Positions 1-5,303 of a DNA stretch of 5,658 nt are shown here, piece after piece. Numbering within the stretch: the stretch's first letter is position 1; every line of letters begins with the position of its first letter. This stretch comes from an uncultured Clostridia bacterium. Its GTDB lineage: Bacteria > Bacillota > Clostridia > Oscillospirales > CAG-272. The DNA is taken from contig CAJGEA010000134.1 in NCBI GenBank assembly GCA_904502015.1, forward strand, positions 1 to 5,658, read 5' to 3'. The notes beneath the pieces were generated by a model. That model made no database searches and was not told the DNA's origin. It saw only the letters and a list, made by a program, of their open reading frames with translations. The position numbers and the translations under genes are program-made.

Positions 1-147
1 GTCTCCTCGGGCTCGGTGGAGGTGTCCTCGGGCTCGGTGGAGGTGTCCTCGGGCTCGGTAGTGGTCTCCTCGGGCTCGGTGGTGGTGTCCTCGGGCTCGG
101 TGGTGGTATCCTCGGGCTCGGAGGTGGTTTCCTCGGGCTCGGTGGCG
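1..147 (-). repeat. 21-bp in-frame tandem repeat, 7 visible copies
   Basis: Seven contiguous 21-bp units occupy 1-21, 22-42, 43-63, 64-84, 85-105, 106-126 and 127-147, all sharing the core TCCTCGGGCTCGG on the plus strand. Read on the minus strand, each unit encodes one heptad of the type T-T/S-T-E-P-E-D/E. Differences between units fall mostly in the flexible Thr/Ser and Asp/Glu positions. The array continues past base 1, so the total copy number is unknown. The unit is a multiple of three, so gain or loss of copies would change protein length without shifting frame. Confidence 0.95.
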
Positions 148-296
148 TGCGAGGTACCGTCATTTATCTCGAACGTGTACTCGTTTTCGGTTTCGGCTGT
201 GGTGCCTGACGGCTTGTTGCTTGCATCGTTGCAGGATGCCAGAAGCATCAGAACCGCCAAGCTGAAAGCCAGGATTTGCTTAAATCTTTTTTTCAT
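1..296 (-). CDS. Repeat-containing lipoprotein, N-terminal part (runs off window)
   Basis: This is the first 98 codons of an exported lipoprotein; the rest lies beyond base 1. The ATG at 296-294 is preceded by GGAGGA at 304-309 with 7 nt spacing, which fixes the start. Residues 1-22 form a lipoprotein signal peptide: a basic N-terminus (MKKRFKQ), a hydrophobic core, and a lipobox L19-A20-S21-C22, so the mature protein should be lipidated at Cys22 and anchored to the outer face of the membrane. A short polar stretch follows, with the segment NEYTFEIND, and from about residue 50 an acidic Thr/Glu/Pro-rich tract repeats every 7 residues (consensus TTTEPED). Such tracts usually act as extended spacers or stalks carrying a distal domain, which is not visible here, so no function can be assigned. 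It has its own promoter and is separated from xpt by a terminator, so it is not part of the transporter operon. Confidence 0.85.
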   Translation of the reverse strand, partial: MKKRFKQILAFSLAVLMLLASCNDASNKPSGTTAETENEYTFEINDGTSHATEPEETTSEPEDTTTEPEDTTTEPEETTTEPEDTSTEPEDTSTEPEE

Positions 297-303
297 ACAG
301 TTT

Positions 304-309
304 TCCTCC
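304..309 (-). promoter_or_regulatory. Ribosome binding site of the lipoprotein gene
   Basis: GGAGGA on the minus strand lies 7 nt before the ATG at 296-294. It is a good Shine-Dalgarno match and decides the start codon. Confidence 0.85.
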
Positions 310-362
310 GTCATTCGTATGTTTGCCGTGGTCGATCGGCTCAAAAAAGCATACACACTATC

Positions 363-391
363 ATAATACCATAAATAGGATGGTGTGTCAA
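363..391 (-). promoter_or_regulatory. Sigma-A/sigma-70 type promoter for the lipoprotein gene
   Basis: On the minus strand a perfect -35 box TTGACA (391-386) is followed by a 17-nt spacer and a -10 box TATTAT (368-363, five of six matches to consensus). Transcription should start near 356, giving a leader of about 60 nt before the ATG at 296. The promoter sits between the xpt terminator (455-491) and the lipoprotein gene in an AT-rich stretch, which supports it as a separate transcription unit. Confidence 0.85.
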
Positions 392-416
392 GAATTGTTT
401 TCTATAAAATAGGATG
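373..416. promoter_or_regulatory. Direct repeat AAATAGGATG, possible operator
   Basis: The plus-strand decamer AAATAGGATG occurs at 373-382 and again at 407-416, 34 bp apart. The first copy lies in the spacer between the -35 and -10 boxes of the lipoprotein promoter, and the second lies upstream of the -35 box. Two same-orientation copies about three helical turns apart, one inside the promoter, fit a transcription factor site pair. No known regulator motif is recognised, and the AT-rich setting could produce this by chance. Confidence 0.35.
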
Positions 417-454
417 ATCTATTTTGTGCAATATATGCGGTAGGGGGGCGGACG

Positions 455-491
455 GCAAAAGCTCCGCCCGAAAATCGGGCGGAGCTTTTGC
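455..491 (-). terminator. Intrinsic terminator after xpt
   Basis: A perfect 17-bp inverted repeat (455-471 and 475-491, 3-nt loop) starts 10 nt after the xpt stop codon. The stem has a GC-rich core (GCTCCGCCCGA) and an A4/T4 pair near its base, so the RNA of either strand would have a strong hairpin ending in UUUU before a GC pair. It should end the transporter-xpt transcript before the lipoprotein promoter. The short U tract inside the stem makes it a compact and symmetrical form. Confidence 0.85.
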
Positions 492-501
492 AAAATATGA
501 T

Positions 502-1089
502 TTACCGTGCCTGCTCGGCAAAGACCACGGTGCCGCTCTCAGCGTCCATAGACTCTACGATAGCAAGGGATTCCAAATGGTAGCCGAGGTTGCGGATGGC
601 TCTGCCGCCGAACTGAAAGCCCTTTTCGATTACGATGCCGAGGCCCTCGACGACAGCACCCGCGCTTTCGGTGATGGAGATCAGCCCTTGCAGGGCGCAG
701 CCGTTGGCGAGGAAGTCGTCGATGATGAGGACGTGATCGCCCTCCGAGAGAAACCGCTTGGATACGATGACGCGGTTCTTGTTCTTGTGGGTGAAGGACT
801 CCACCTCGGCCACGTACACGTCTCCGTCGATGTTGACGCTCTGGCTCTTCTTGGCGAAGACCATAGGCACGCCGAAGCAACGCGCCACCGCGTAGGCCAT
901 AGCGATGCCCGACGCCTCAATGGTCAGCACCTTGGTGACCTTCTTGTCCTTGAAGCGCTCGTAGAACTCCTCGCCGATGCGGTCGATCAGCGCGATGTCC
1001 ATCTGGTGATTGAGGAAGCTGTCCACCTTGAGCACGTTGCCGGGCTTGACGATACCGTCCTTTTGGATGCGTTCTTCCAGAAAATTCAT
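502..1089 (-). CDS. xpt: Xanthine phosphoribosyltransferase
   Basis: This cytoplasmic salvage enzyme transfers the phosphoribosyl group of PRPP to xanthine, giving XMP and pyrophosphate; the family also uses guanine less well. The 195-residue product matches the family length (Bacillus Xpt is 194) and aligns with it from end to end from memory. Seen here are LKVDSFLNHQ at residues 20-29, IEASGIA at 57-63 (the position of the family's IESSGIA), the PRPP-binding loop VLIIDDFLANG at 120-130 with its Asp-Asp pair, and GIVIEKGFQ at 151-159. The start ATG at 1089-1087 has AAGGAGG at 1098-1104 with 8 nt spacing. It begins 22 nt after the second permease and is the last gene before a strong terminator, so it is most likely co-transcribed with the transporter. 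The coupling implies that the imported substrate feeds purine nucleotide salvage. In Bacillus xpt is governed by a guanine riboswitch, but no such element precedes this copy. Confidence 0.95.
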   Translation of the reverse strand: MNFLEERIQKDGIVKPGNVLKVDSFLNHQMDIALIDRIGEEFYERFKDKKVTKVLTIEASGIAMAYAVARCFGVPMVFAKKSQSVNIDGDVYVAEVESFTHKNKNRVIVSKRFLSEGDHVLIIDDFLANGCALQGLISITESAGAVVEGLGIVIEKGFQFGGRAIRNLGYHLESLAIVESMDAESGTVVFAEQAR

Positions 1090-1097
1090 GTTGCATG

Positions 1098-1104
1098 CCT
1101 CCTT
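1098..1104 (-). promoter_or_regulatory. Ribosome binding site of xpt
   Basis: A full AAGGAGG on the minus strand lies 8 nt before the xpt ATG, inside the 22-nt gap after the second permease. An out-of-frame ATG at 1096-1094 sits too close to it to be used. Confidence 0.9.
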
Positions 1105-1111
1105 ATGGCGA

Positions 1112-2113
1112 TTAACGATCCTCGCGGTAGTAGTTCAGTCCGAGGGCGGCGGGCAGACCGCTGCTGCCGCGCTTGTTACGGATGGAGGTGACCACGAGTA
1201 CGATAGCGGTGATGATGAAGGGGAGCGCTTGATACATCTGGGTGGGGATCTTGGCGAGCCAGCCCAGCACATTCGGGAATGCCAGCGCCAGACTGCCGCC
1301 CGACACACGCAGGGTGTTGAAGAAGCCGAACACAAAAGTGCCGAGGATGGCGAGCGCGGGGCTCCAGTTGGCGAAGATGACCAGCGCCACGGCGATCCAG
1401 CCGTAGCCGTTGATCCAACAACTGCTGTTGAACGAGCCCGACATATTCAGTGCCATGTAGTAGCCGCCGATGCCCATGATGCCGCAGCCCGCGCAGATGT
1501 GCAGGTACTTCATGAGCTTCACGTTGATACCCACCGAGTCGGCGGCGGCGGGGTTCTCACCCACGGCGCGCAGGCGCAGACCGACGGAGGTGTGTCTGAG
1601 ATACCACCACATGAGAATGGCGATGGCGATGCCGAGGTAGACCAGCAGATTGTGGGAGAACAGACCCTCGCCGATCACGGGGATCTTTGAGAGCAGGGGA
1701 ATGGGGCGATCGGAAAAGCCGCTTTGAATGTTCTCAAAGTTACTCATGGTGGGGAAGCCCTTGGGACTTGCCTTGACACCGTTACCCACGAAGAAGTAAA
1801 GTCCGAGACCGAAGGTGGTCAGGGTCAGACCCGTGATGTTCTGGTTGGCCTGCAGGGACACCGTGAGAACGGCAAACAGAAGGCCGCACAGAGCACCCGT
1901 GAGGAAGGCGACGAGGATGCCTACGCCGAGGCTGTTGGCGTAGCAGCCGCAGAGGTAGCCGAAGATGGCACCGACGGCCATGATACCCTCGACACCGAGG
2001 TTGAGGCTGCCGGATTTTTCTACCGTGATCTCGCCCACCGTGCCGTAGAGCAGGGGGATGTTGTAGACCACGATGGCGTGGAGGAAGGAGGTGATGACGT
2101 CCATCTTATTCAT
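1112..2113 (-). CDS. Nucleoside-type ABC transporter permease, second subunit (NupQ/YufQ-like)
   Basis: This integral membrane protein of 333 residues is one half of the import channel of a BMP-family ABC transporter (BPD_transp_2 superfamily). Hydrophobic segments lie at about residues 11-24, 41-60, 62-86, 92-110, 155-171, 203-222, 237-266 and 296-310. Family-typical stretches are LNLGVEGIMAVGA (37-49), GLRLRAVGENPAAADSVGI (178-196), the cytoplasmic coupling loop that contacts the ATPase, and GYGWIAVALVIFANWSP (236-252). The ATG at 2113-2111 has AAGGAGG at 2122-2128 with 8 nt spacing, and the gene overlaps the end of the first permease by 8 nt, suggesting coupled translation. In Bacillus and Lactococcus the related permease pairs import purine and other nucleosides. 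The exact substrate cannot be read from the permease, but the adjacent xpt favours a purine. Confidence 0.92.
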   Translation of the reverse strand: MNKMDVITSFLHAIVVYNIPLLYGTVGEITVEKSGSLNLGVEGIMAVGAIFGYLCGCYANSLGVGILVAFLTGALCGLLFAVLTVSLQANQNITGLTLTTFGLGLYFFVGNGVKASPKGFPTMSNFENIQSGFSDRPIPLLSKIPVIGEGLFSHNLLVYLGIAIAILMWWYLRHTSVGLRLRAVGENPAAADSVGINVKLMKYLHICAGCGIMGIGGYYMALNMSGSFNSSCWINGYGWIAVALVIFANWSPALAILGTFVFGFFNTLRVSGGSLALAFPNVLGWLAKIPTQMYQALPFIITAIVLVVTSIRNKRGSSGLPAALGLNYYREDR

Positions 2114-3218
2114 GAGCCTTGCCTCCTTTCTTTACGCGGACGATGCGGAATCGGGTGTAGAAATCAGCCGCCAGCACGAGGAACAGGATGATACCCTGCA
2201 GCATATTGGCAAAGCTGGAGTCCACCTGACGGAAGGTTGCCGCCGCTACCGTAGAGCCGAATTGCAGAACGGTGATGAGGGCGGATACGAGGAAGATCAT
2301 GCCCGTGCTGAGCTGGGCGAGCCACGCCACGATGATACCCGTCCATCCCACGTCGTCGGTGATGGCGGTGGAGAGCACGCCTGCCGAGCCTACCTTGAAG
2401 GCGGCGGCAAGACCGATGAGGGCGGCCGAGAGGAACACCGTGCGAAGCACGATGCGGTTGACCTTCATGCCCGCGTAGCGCGCACTGCCCGCGCTGTCAC
2501 CGATCACGCTGATCTCGTAGCCGTGCTTGGTGTACTTGAGGTAGATATAGATCGCCACGCCGATGATCAGGGTGAAGATCACGCAGCTCGTCAGCTTGAA
2601 TTTGTCCCCGATGGGGATCATGGGGAAGGCGACGATGTCCTTGAAGCTCTTGAATACGGGGCGCGCCGACTGCTCCTGCAAAAAGAGGTTCCAATCTGCC
2701 TTGGTCTCGCCCACGAAGTAGAGGGCGTAAAGCGCGACGTAGTTGAGCATGAGGGTCAGCAGGGTTTCGTTGGTGCCGAAGCGCACCTTGAGAAATCCTG
2801 CGAGCAAACCGTACAGACCTGCCGTGACCATGGCGAGCACGCACATCAGGATGAGGGTGACGGCGGTGGGGAGCTTGGGACCCCACGCTAGCGCCACGTA
2901 GGTGGCCGTGATCGCGCCTACGATGAACTGACCCTCGCCGCCGATGTTCCAGAATCGCATCTTAAAGGCAAGCGAGAGGGCGACCGAGGTCAGCGCCAGG
3001 GGGAGAAGCTCCTTGATGTAGTTCATGAAGGTCTTGTAAGCAATGGGGTTGTTCACCGTGCCCATGGTGAACATCTGGTAGTAGTAATCCAGGGGATTGA
3101 CACCGAGGAACAGAAGGATGGCGGCACCGATCAGGAGTGCCAGGACAACGGCGGAGAGGTAGAGGATGGCGCGCTTCCACAGGGGAAGTCCATCGCGCTT
3201 GACAACACGCAGCCCCAT
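2106..3218 (-). CDS. Nucleoside-type ABC transporter permease, first subunit (NupP/YufP-like)
   Basis: This is the partner membrane subunit, 370 residues from the chosen start. The open frame extends to 3293, but the ATG at 3218-3216 (MGLRVVKRDG) is the only one with a suitable ribosome binding site (GGAG at 3225-3228, 6 nt spacing). Upstream candidates, including the ATG at 3230, lie in hairpin-rich spacer DNA without one. After a basic N-terminus the first membrane helix spans about residues 18-39. Further hydrophobic segments lie near 70-85, 96-112, 118-142, 154-170, 211-227, 259-275, 292-316 and 339-352. Family signatures are FWNIGGEGQ (89-97), GTNETLLTLMLNY (148-160), and the coupling region VIGDSAGSARYAGM (238-251). 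With the ATPase and second permease it forms the transporter core. The end overlaps the next gene by 8 nt, while the 128-nt gap before it is unusually long and structured for this operon. Confidence 0.92.
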   Translation of the reverse strand: MGLRVVKRDGLPLWKRAILYLSAVVLALLIGAAILLFLGVNPLDYYYQMFTMGTVNNPIAYKTFMNYIKELLPLALTSVALSLAFKMRFWNIGGEGQFIVGAITATYVALAWGPKLPTAVTLILMCVLAMVTAGLYGLLAGFLKVRFGTNETLLTLMLNYVALYALYFVGETKADWNLFLQEQSARPVFKSFKDIVAFPMIPIGDKFKLTSCVIFTLIIGVAIYIYLKYTKHGYEISVIGDSAGSARYAGMKVNRIVLRTVFLSAALIGLAAAFKVGSAGVLSTAITDDVGWTGIIVAWLAQLSTGMIFLVSALITVLQFGSTVAAATFRQVDSSFANMLQGIILFLVLAADFYTRFRIVRVKKGGKAHE

Positions 3219-3224
3219 ATTAAA

Positions 3225-3228
3225 CTCC
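3225..3228 (-). promoter_or_regulatory. Ribosome binding site deciding the first permease start
   Basis: GGAG on the minus strand lies 6 nt before the ATG at 3218. The alternative ATG at 3230-3228 overlaps this site and is preceded by a hairpin instead, so 3218 is preferred. The site is weaker than those of xpt and the second permease. Confidence 0.7.
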
Positions 3229-3233
3229 ATTCT

Positions 3234-3246
3234 GCCACGAAGTGGC
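3234..3246. repeat. Short hairpin before the first permease
   Basis: GCCAC-GAA-GTGGC is a 5-bp stem with a 3-nt loop, ending 5 to 6 nt upstream of the GGAG ribosome binding site in the mRNA sense. Its shape (5-bp GC-rich stem, GAA loop on the plus strand) is the same as that of GCTGC-GAA-GCAGC inside the cloverleaf repeat at 5102-5205. It may be an arm of a dispersed repeat or may tune access to the ribosome binding site. Confidence 0.6.
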
Positions 3247-3263
3247 GGTACAAATATCTTTTG

Positions 3264-3321
3264 AAATTCGACCGTGTCGCAGGCGACAAGCATGGACCCC
3301 GTCCATGCTTGGGTCGAATTT
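3264..3321. repeat. Nested inverted repeats forming a three-way junction
   Basis: An outer 10-bp inverted repeat (AAATTCGACC at 3264-3273, GGTCGAATTT at 3312-3321) encloses two further hairpins. TGTCGC-AG-GCGACA lies at 3275-3288, and a 10-bp stem AAGCATGGAC-CCC-GTCCATGCTT lies at 3288-3310. Nearly every base pairs, so either DNA or RNA strand could fold into a compact three-arm structure. It lies in the spacer between the ATPase and the first permease and is therefore in the operon mRNA. It could be a dispersed palindromic element that landed here or a functional RNA structure such as a processing or stability element. It is not followed by a T tract, so it does not look like a standard terminator, and it does not match the purine riboswitch. 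Confidence 0.8.
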
Positions 3322-3322
3322 G

Positions 3323-3369
3323 GGCGTGAAACAGCAACAGTTGCTTTCAGTTTGTAGAACTTTCACGCC
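3323..3369. repeat. Inverted repeat spanning the ATPase stop codon
   Basis: Nine-base arms GGCGTGAAA (3323-3331) and TTTCACGCC (3361-3369) flank 29 bases that include the TGA stop of the ATPase gene (3349-3347) and an inner hairpin AGCAAC-A-GTTGCT (3333-3345). The right arm lies in the last coding codons and the left arm in the spacer. In the mRNA this would fold the end of the ATPase message into a stem. It abuts the three-way-junction element, with one base between them. Confidence 0.65.
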
Positions 3370-4951
3370 GCACCTCCTCGGCGGACTCGGGCTCAAGGAG
3401 GGAGTCCTTGGCGATGCCCGCAGGCTTGTCCGCGTATTTTTCAGAAAGATCAAGTGCGCCCGTCATCATCAGACCCAGCTCCTCCTTGCTTGTCTTGTGG
3501 GCGTGGACTACGCCCATGACCTTGCCGTGGCAGAGCACCATGATTTTGTCGCAGAGCGCCAGCATGACGTCCAGATCCTCACCCACGAAGAGAATGCCCA
3601 CGCCGTCCAGCTTCTGCTTGTTGAGGATGTCGTAGATGGCGTAGGAGGAGTGGATGTCCAGACCGCGCACGGGGTACGCCGTGACGATGACGTTGGGACC
3701 CGCCTTGATCTCGCGTCCCAAAAGCACCTTTTGCACGTTACCGCCCGAGAGACGGCGCACGGGGGTTTCGGTGGAGGGGGTGACGACGCCCAGGGACTCA
3801 ATAACCTCCTCGGCGTCGGCTCGTCCCGCGCGGCGGTCTACGAAGGGACCCTTTGCCTCGCGGTATTTCTTGAGCAGCATATTGTCGGTGATGGAGAGGG
3901 AGGGGGCAAGACCCATGCCCAAGCGGTCCTCGGGGATGAAGGACATGGAGATGCCCTTGGCGAGGATCGCCTTGGGGGAGAGCCCCACGATGTTGTCGCC
4001 CTTGTGAACCATCTGTCCTGACTCGATGGGGCGCAGTCCCGCGATCGCCTCACAGAGCTCCTTTTGTCCACAGCCTGCGATGCCTGCGACTCCGAGGATC
4101 TCGCCGCCGCGGATGTAGAAGTTTACCTTGTCGATGGCGACGGCACCCTCGTCGTTGCGGATGGTCAGATCACGCACCTCAAGCAGGGGACGGGTGGTCT
4201 CCATGTGGGGACGGTCGATGTTGAGGTCCACCTTGCGACCTACCATCCACTCGGTGAGCGCCTGCTCGGTGGTTTCGGGGGTATTGACGGTGGTGATGTA
4301 CTCGCCCTTGCGGAGGATAGCCACACGGTCGGAGATGTCCATGACCTCGTTCAGCTTGTGGGTGATGATGATGATGGAGTGACCCTCGGCCTTCATACGG
4401 CGGAGCACGTCAAAGAGCTTCTCGATCTCCTGCACGGTCAAAACGGCGGTGGGCTCGTCCAGAATGATGGTCTTGGCACCGTAGTAGAGCACCTTGATGA
4501 TCTCCAGGGTCTGCTTTTCGGATACCGACATATTGTAGACGCGCTTGCGGGGGTCGATGGAAAAGCCGAAGCGGGCGGCGATCTCCTCGATCTCGTCGTA
4601 GCGTCGGCGGCGCAGGGGCAGCCCCGCCTTGTCTTTGCCCATCCAGATGTTGTCGGCGGCCGAGAACACGTCCACCAGCTTGAAGTGCTGGTGTACCATA
4701 CCGATGCCCAGCCGCTTGGAGTCCTCGGGGGAGTGGATCTGTACCTCCTTGCCGCCGACGAGGATGCGGCCGCTGTCGGGCTTGTAGATGCCGGCCAGCA
4801 TGTTCATGAGGGTGGTCTTGCCCGAGCCGTTCTCGCCGAGCAGGGCAAGGATCTCGCCCTCACGGACGGCCAGGTTCACGTTGTTGTTGGCGACGGTTTT
4901 GCCAAACGATTTCGTGATGCCCTGTAGCTCAATGGCGTAGTTTTCAGCCAT
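3347..4951 (-). CDS. Nucleoside-type ABC transporter ATPase with two nucleotide-binding domains (NupO/YufO-like)
   Basis: This cytoplasmic ATPase of 534 residues powers the importer; both nucleotide-binding domains are in one chain, as in sugar and nucleoside importers of this class. Domain 1: Walker A GENGSGKT (39-46), Q-loop Gln88 in MVHQHF, signature region MSVSEKQ (141-147), which departs from LSGGQ as is common in this family, Walker B TIILDEPT (161-168) and switch His198. Domain 2, from about 257, is asymmetric: its P-loop reads GIAGCGQKE (290-298) without the GKS/T core, the signature LSGGN (401-405) is intact, and the Walker B region is TAYPVRGLD (424-432) without the catalytic Glu. 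The signature of domain 2 can thus complete one working ATP site with domain 1. The ATG at 4951-4949 is chosen because GGAGG at 4959-4963 is 7 nt away; a TTG at 4957 is too near it. The C-terminal tail (about 505-534) is hydrophilic and lies partly inside an inverted repeat. Confidence 0.95.
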   Translation of the reverse strand: MAENYAIELQGITKSFGKTVANNNVNLAVREGEILALLGENGSGKTTLMNMLAGIYKPDSGRILVGGKEVQIHSPEDSKRLGIGMVHQHFKLVDVFSAADNIWMGKDKAGLPLRRRRYDEIEEIAARFGFSIDPRKRVYNMSVSEKQTLEIIKVLYYGAKTIILDEPTAVLTVQEIEKLFDVLRRMKAEGHSIIIITHKLNEVMDISDRVAILRKGEYITTVNTPETTEQALTEWMVGRKVDLNIDRPHMETTRPLLEVRDLTIRNDEGAVAIDKVNFYIRGGEILGVAGIAGCGQKELCEAIAGLRPIESGQMVHKGDNIVGLSPKAILAKGISMSFIPEDRLGMGLAPSLSITDNMLLKKYREAKGPFVDRRAGRADAEEVIESLGVVTPSTETPVRRLSGGNVQKVLLGREIKAGPNVIVTAYPVRGLDIHSSYAIYDILNKQKLDGVGILFVGEDLDVMLALCDKIMVLCHGKVMGVVHAHKTSKEELGLMMTGALDLSEKYADKPAGIAKDSLLEPESAEEVRRESSTN

Positions 4952-4958
4952 AATCAAT

Positions 4959-4963
4959 CCTCC
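4959..4963 (-). promoter_or_regulatory. Ribosome binding site of the ABC ATPase
   Basis: GGAGG on the minus strand lies 7 nt before the ATG at 4951-4949 and only 1 nt before a possible TTG at 4957, which rules the TTG out. Confidence 0.85.
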
Positions 4964-5101
4964 GTAATCTCATGGAATTTGCGCCCGCGCTGTGTGGGCG
5001 ACTTGTCACGGTCACTTCCGGGGTATCGAGGGTGGGACGACCGATGACCCATCGTGCAATGTCAAGGTCTGCTTCTGGTTTGATGCATTTCTTTGGTCGA
5101 C

Positions 5102-5205
5102 GGTCATCCTGAGTGCCGCTGCGAAGCAGCAAGTCGAAGGATCACCTTCTCGACATTTTATCGGTGATCCTTCGATTCGCCGCAAGCGGCTCACTCAGGA
5201 TGACC
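5102..5205. repeat. 104-bp cloverleaf-like palindromic repeat (GTCATCCTGAG type)
   Basis: A 14-bp outer stem GGTCATCCTGAGTG (5102-5115) pairs with CACTCAGGATGACC (5192-5205). Inside are three arms: GCTGC-GAA-GCAGC (5118-5130); a 13-bp stem TCGAAGGATCACC (5134-5146) with GGTGATCCTTCGA (5163-5175) and a 16-nt loop; and GCCGC-AA-GCGGC (5179-5190). In effect two copies of a half-unit, GTCATCCTGAG-hairpin-GAAGGATC, face each other. From memory, GTCATCCTGAG...GAAGGATC repeats are scattered in intergenic regions of many bacteria, so this is probably a dispersed, non-autonomous palindromic element, not a gene. It carries no open frame of note. Its base pairing is symmetrical, so it has no strand. Confidence 0.85.
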
Positions 5206-5273
5206 CTTAATGCAAGGTGTTCATCAAACGGAAGTTGGGGGGTCATCCCATCCTCGCCGCCCCGGAGGGGGCA

Positions 5274-5301
5274 TCCGCCGAGCGTCATCCGCTTTGGCGG
5301 A
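5274..5301. repeat. GC-rich hairpin next to the terminator
   Basis: TCCGCC (5274-5279) pairs with GGCGGA (5296-5301), and inside it AGCG (5281-5284) pairs with CGCT (5290-5293). The stem contains GTCATCC at 5284-5290, and AAGGATC follows at 5307-5313, so it resembles a decayed half-unit of the cloverleaf repeat nearby. In the transcript it comes right after the terminator U tract. Confidence 0.55.
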
Positions 5302-5303
5302 GG

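Noticed and set aside
1..147. CRISPR-like array
   Set aside because: The units are contiguous 21-bp copies without spacers and lie in frame within a coding sequence.
424..1191. Long plus-strand open frame opposite xpt
   Set aside because: It is antisense to a clear Xpt gene. Its composition follows from GC-rich codons read on the other strand, and it has no family motifs or suitable ribosome binding site.
2073..2891. Long plus-strand open frames opposite the permeases (also 1724-2191)
   Set aside because: They are His/Asp/Gly/Glu-rich antisense shadows of the permease genes, with no recognisable domain.
3219..3293. N-terminal extension of the first permease up to 3293
   Set aside because: The extra residues are encoded by the palindromic spacer and lack a ribosome binding site; GGAG at 3225-3228 supports the ATG at 3218.
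3219..3346. Purine riboswitch in the operon spacer
   Set aside because: The three-stem shape prompted a check, but the conserved loop and core bases of the purine aptamer are absent, and the loops are only 2-3 nt long.
3242..4927. Plus-strand open frames opposite the ATPase
   Set aside because: They are antisense shadows of the ATPase frame, which has all of its motifs intact on the minus strand.
4952..4957. TTG start two codons upstream for the ATPase
   Set aside because: It lies 1 nt from the ribosome binding site, whereas the ATG at 4951 is at the normal distance.
5037..5065. Promoter with TTGACA at 5065-5060 before the ATPase
   Set aside because: No -10-like hexamer is found at 16-18 nt; the region there is GC-rich.
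4944..5210. Small open frames across the repeat region on both strands
   Set aside because: They follow the arms of the palindromic element and overlap the ATPase start region; there is no ribosome binding site or family match.
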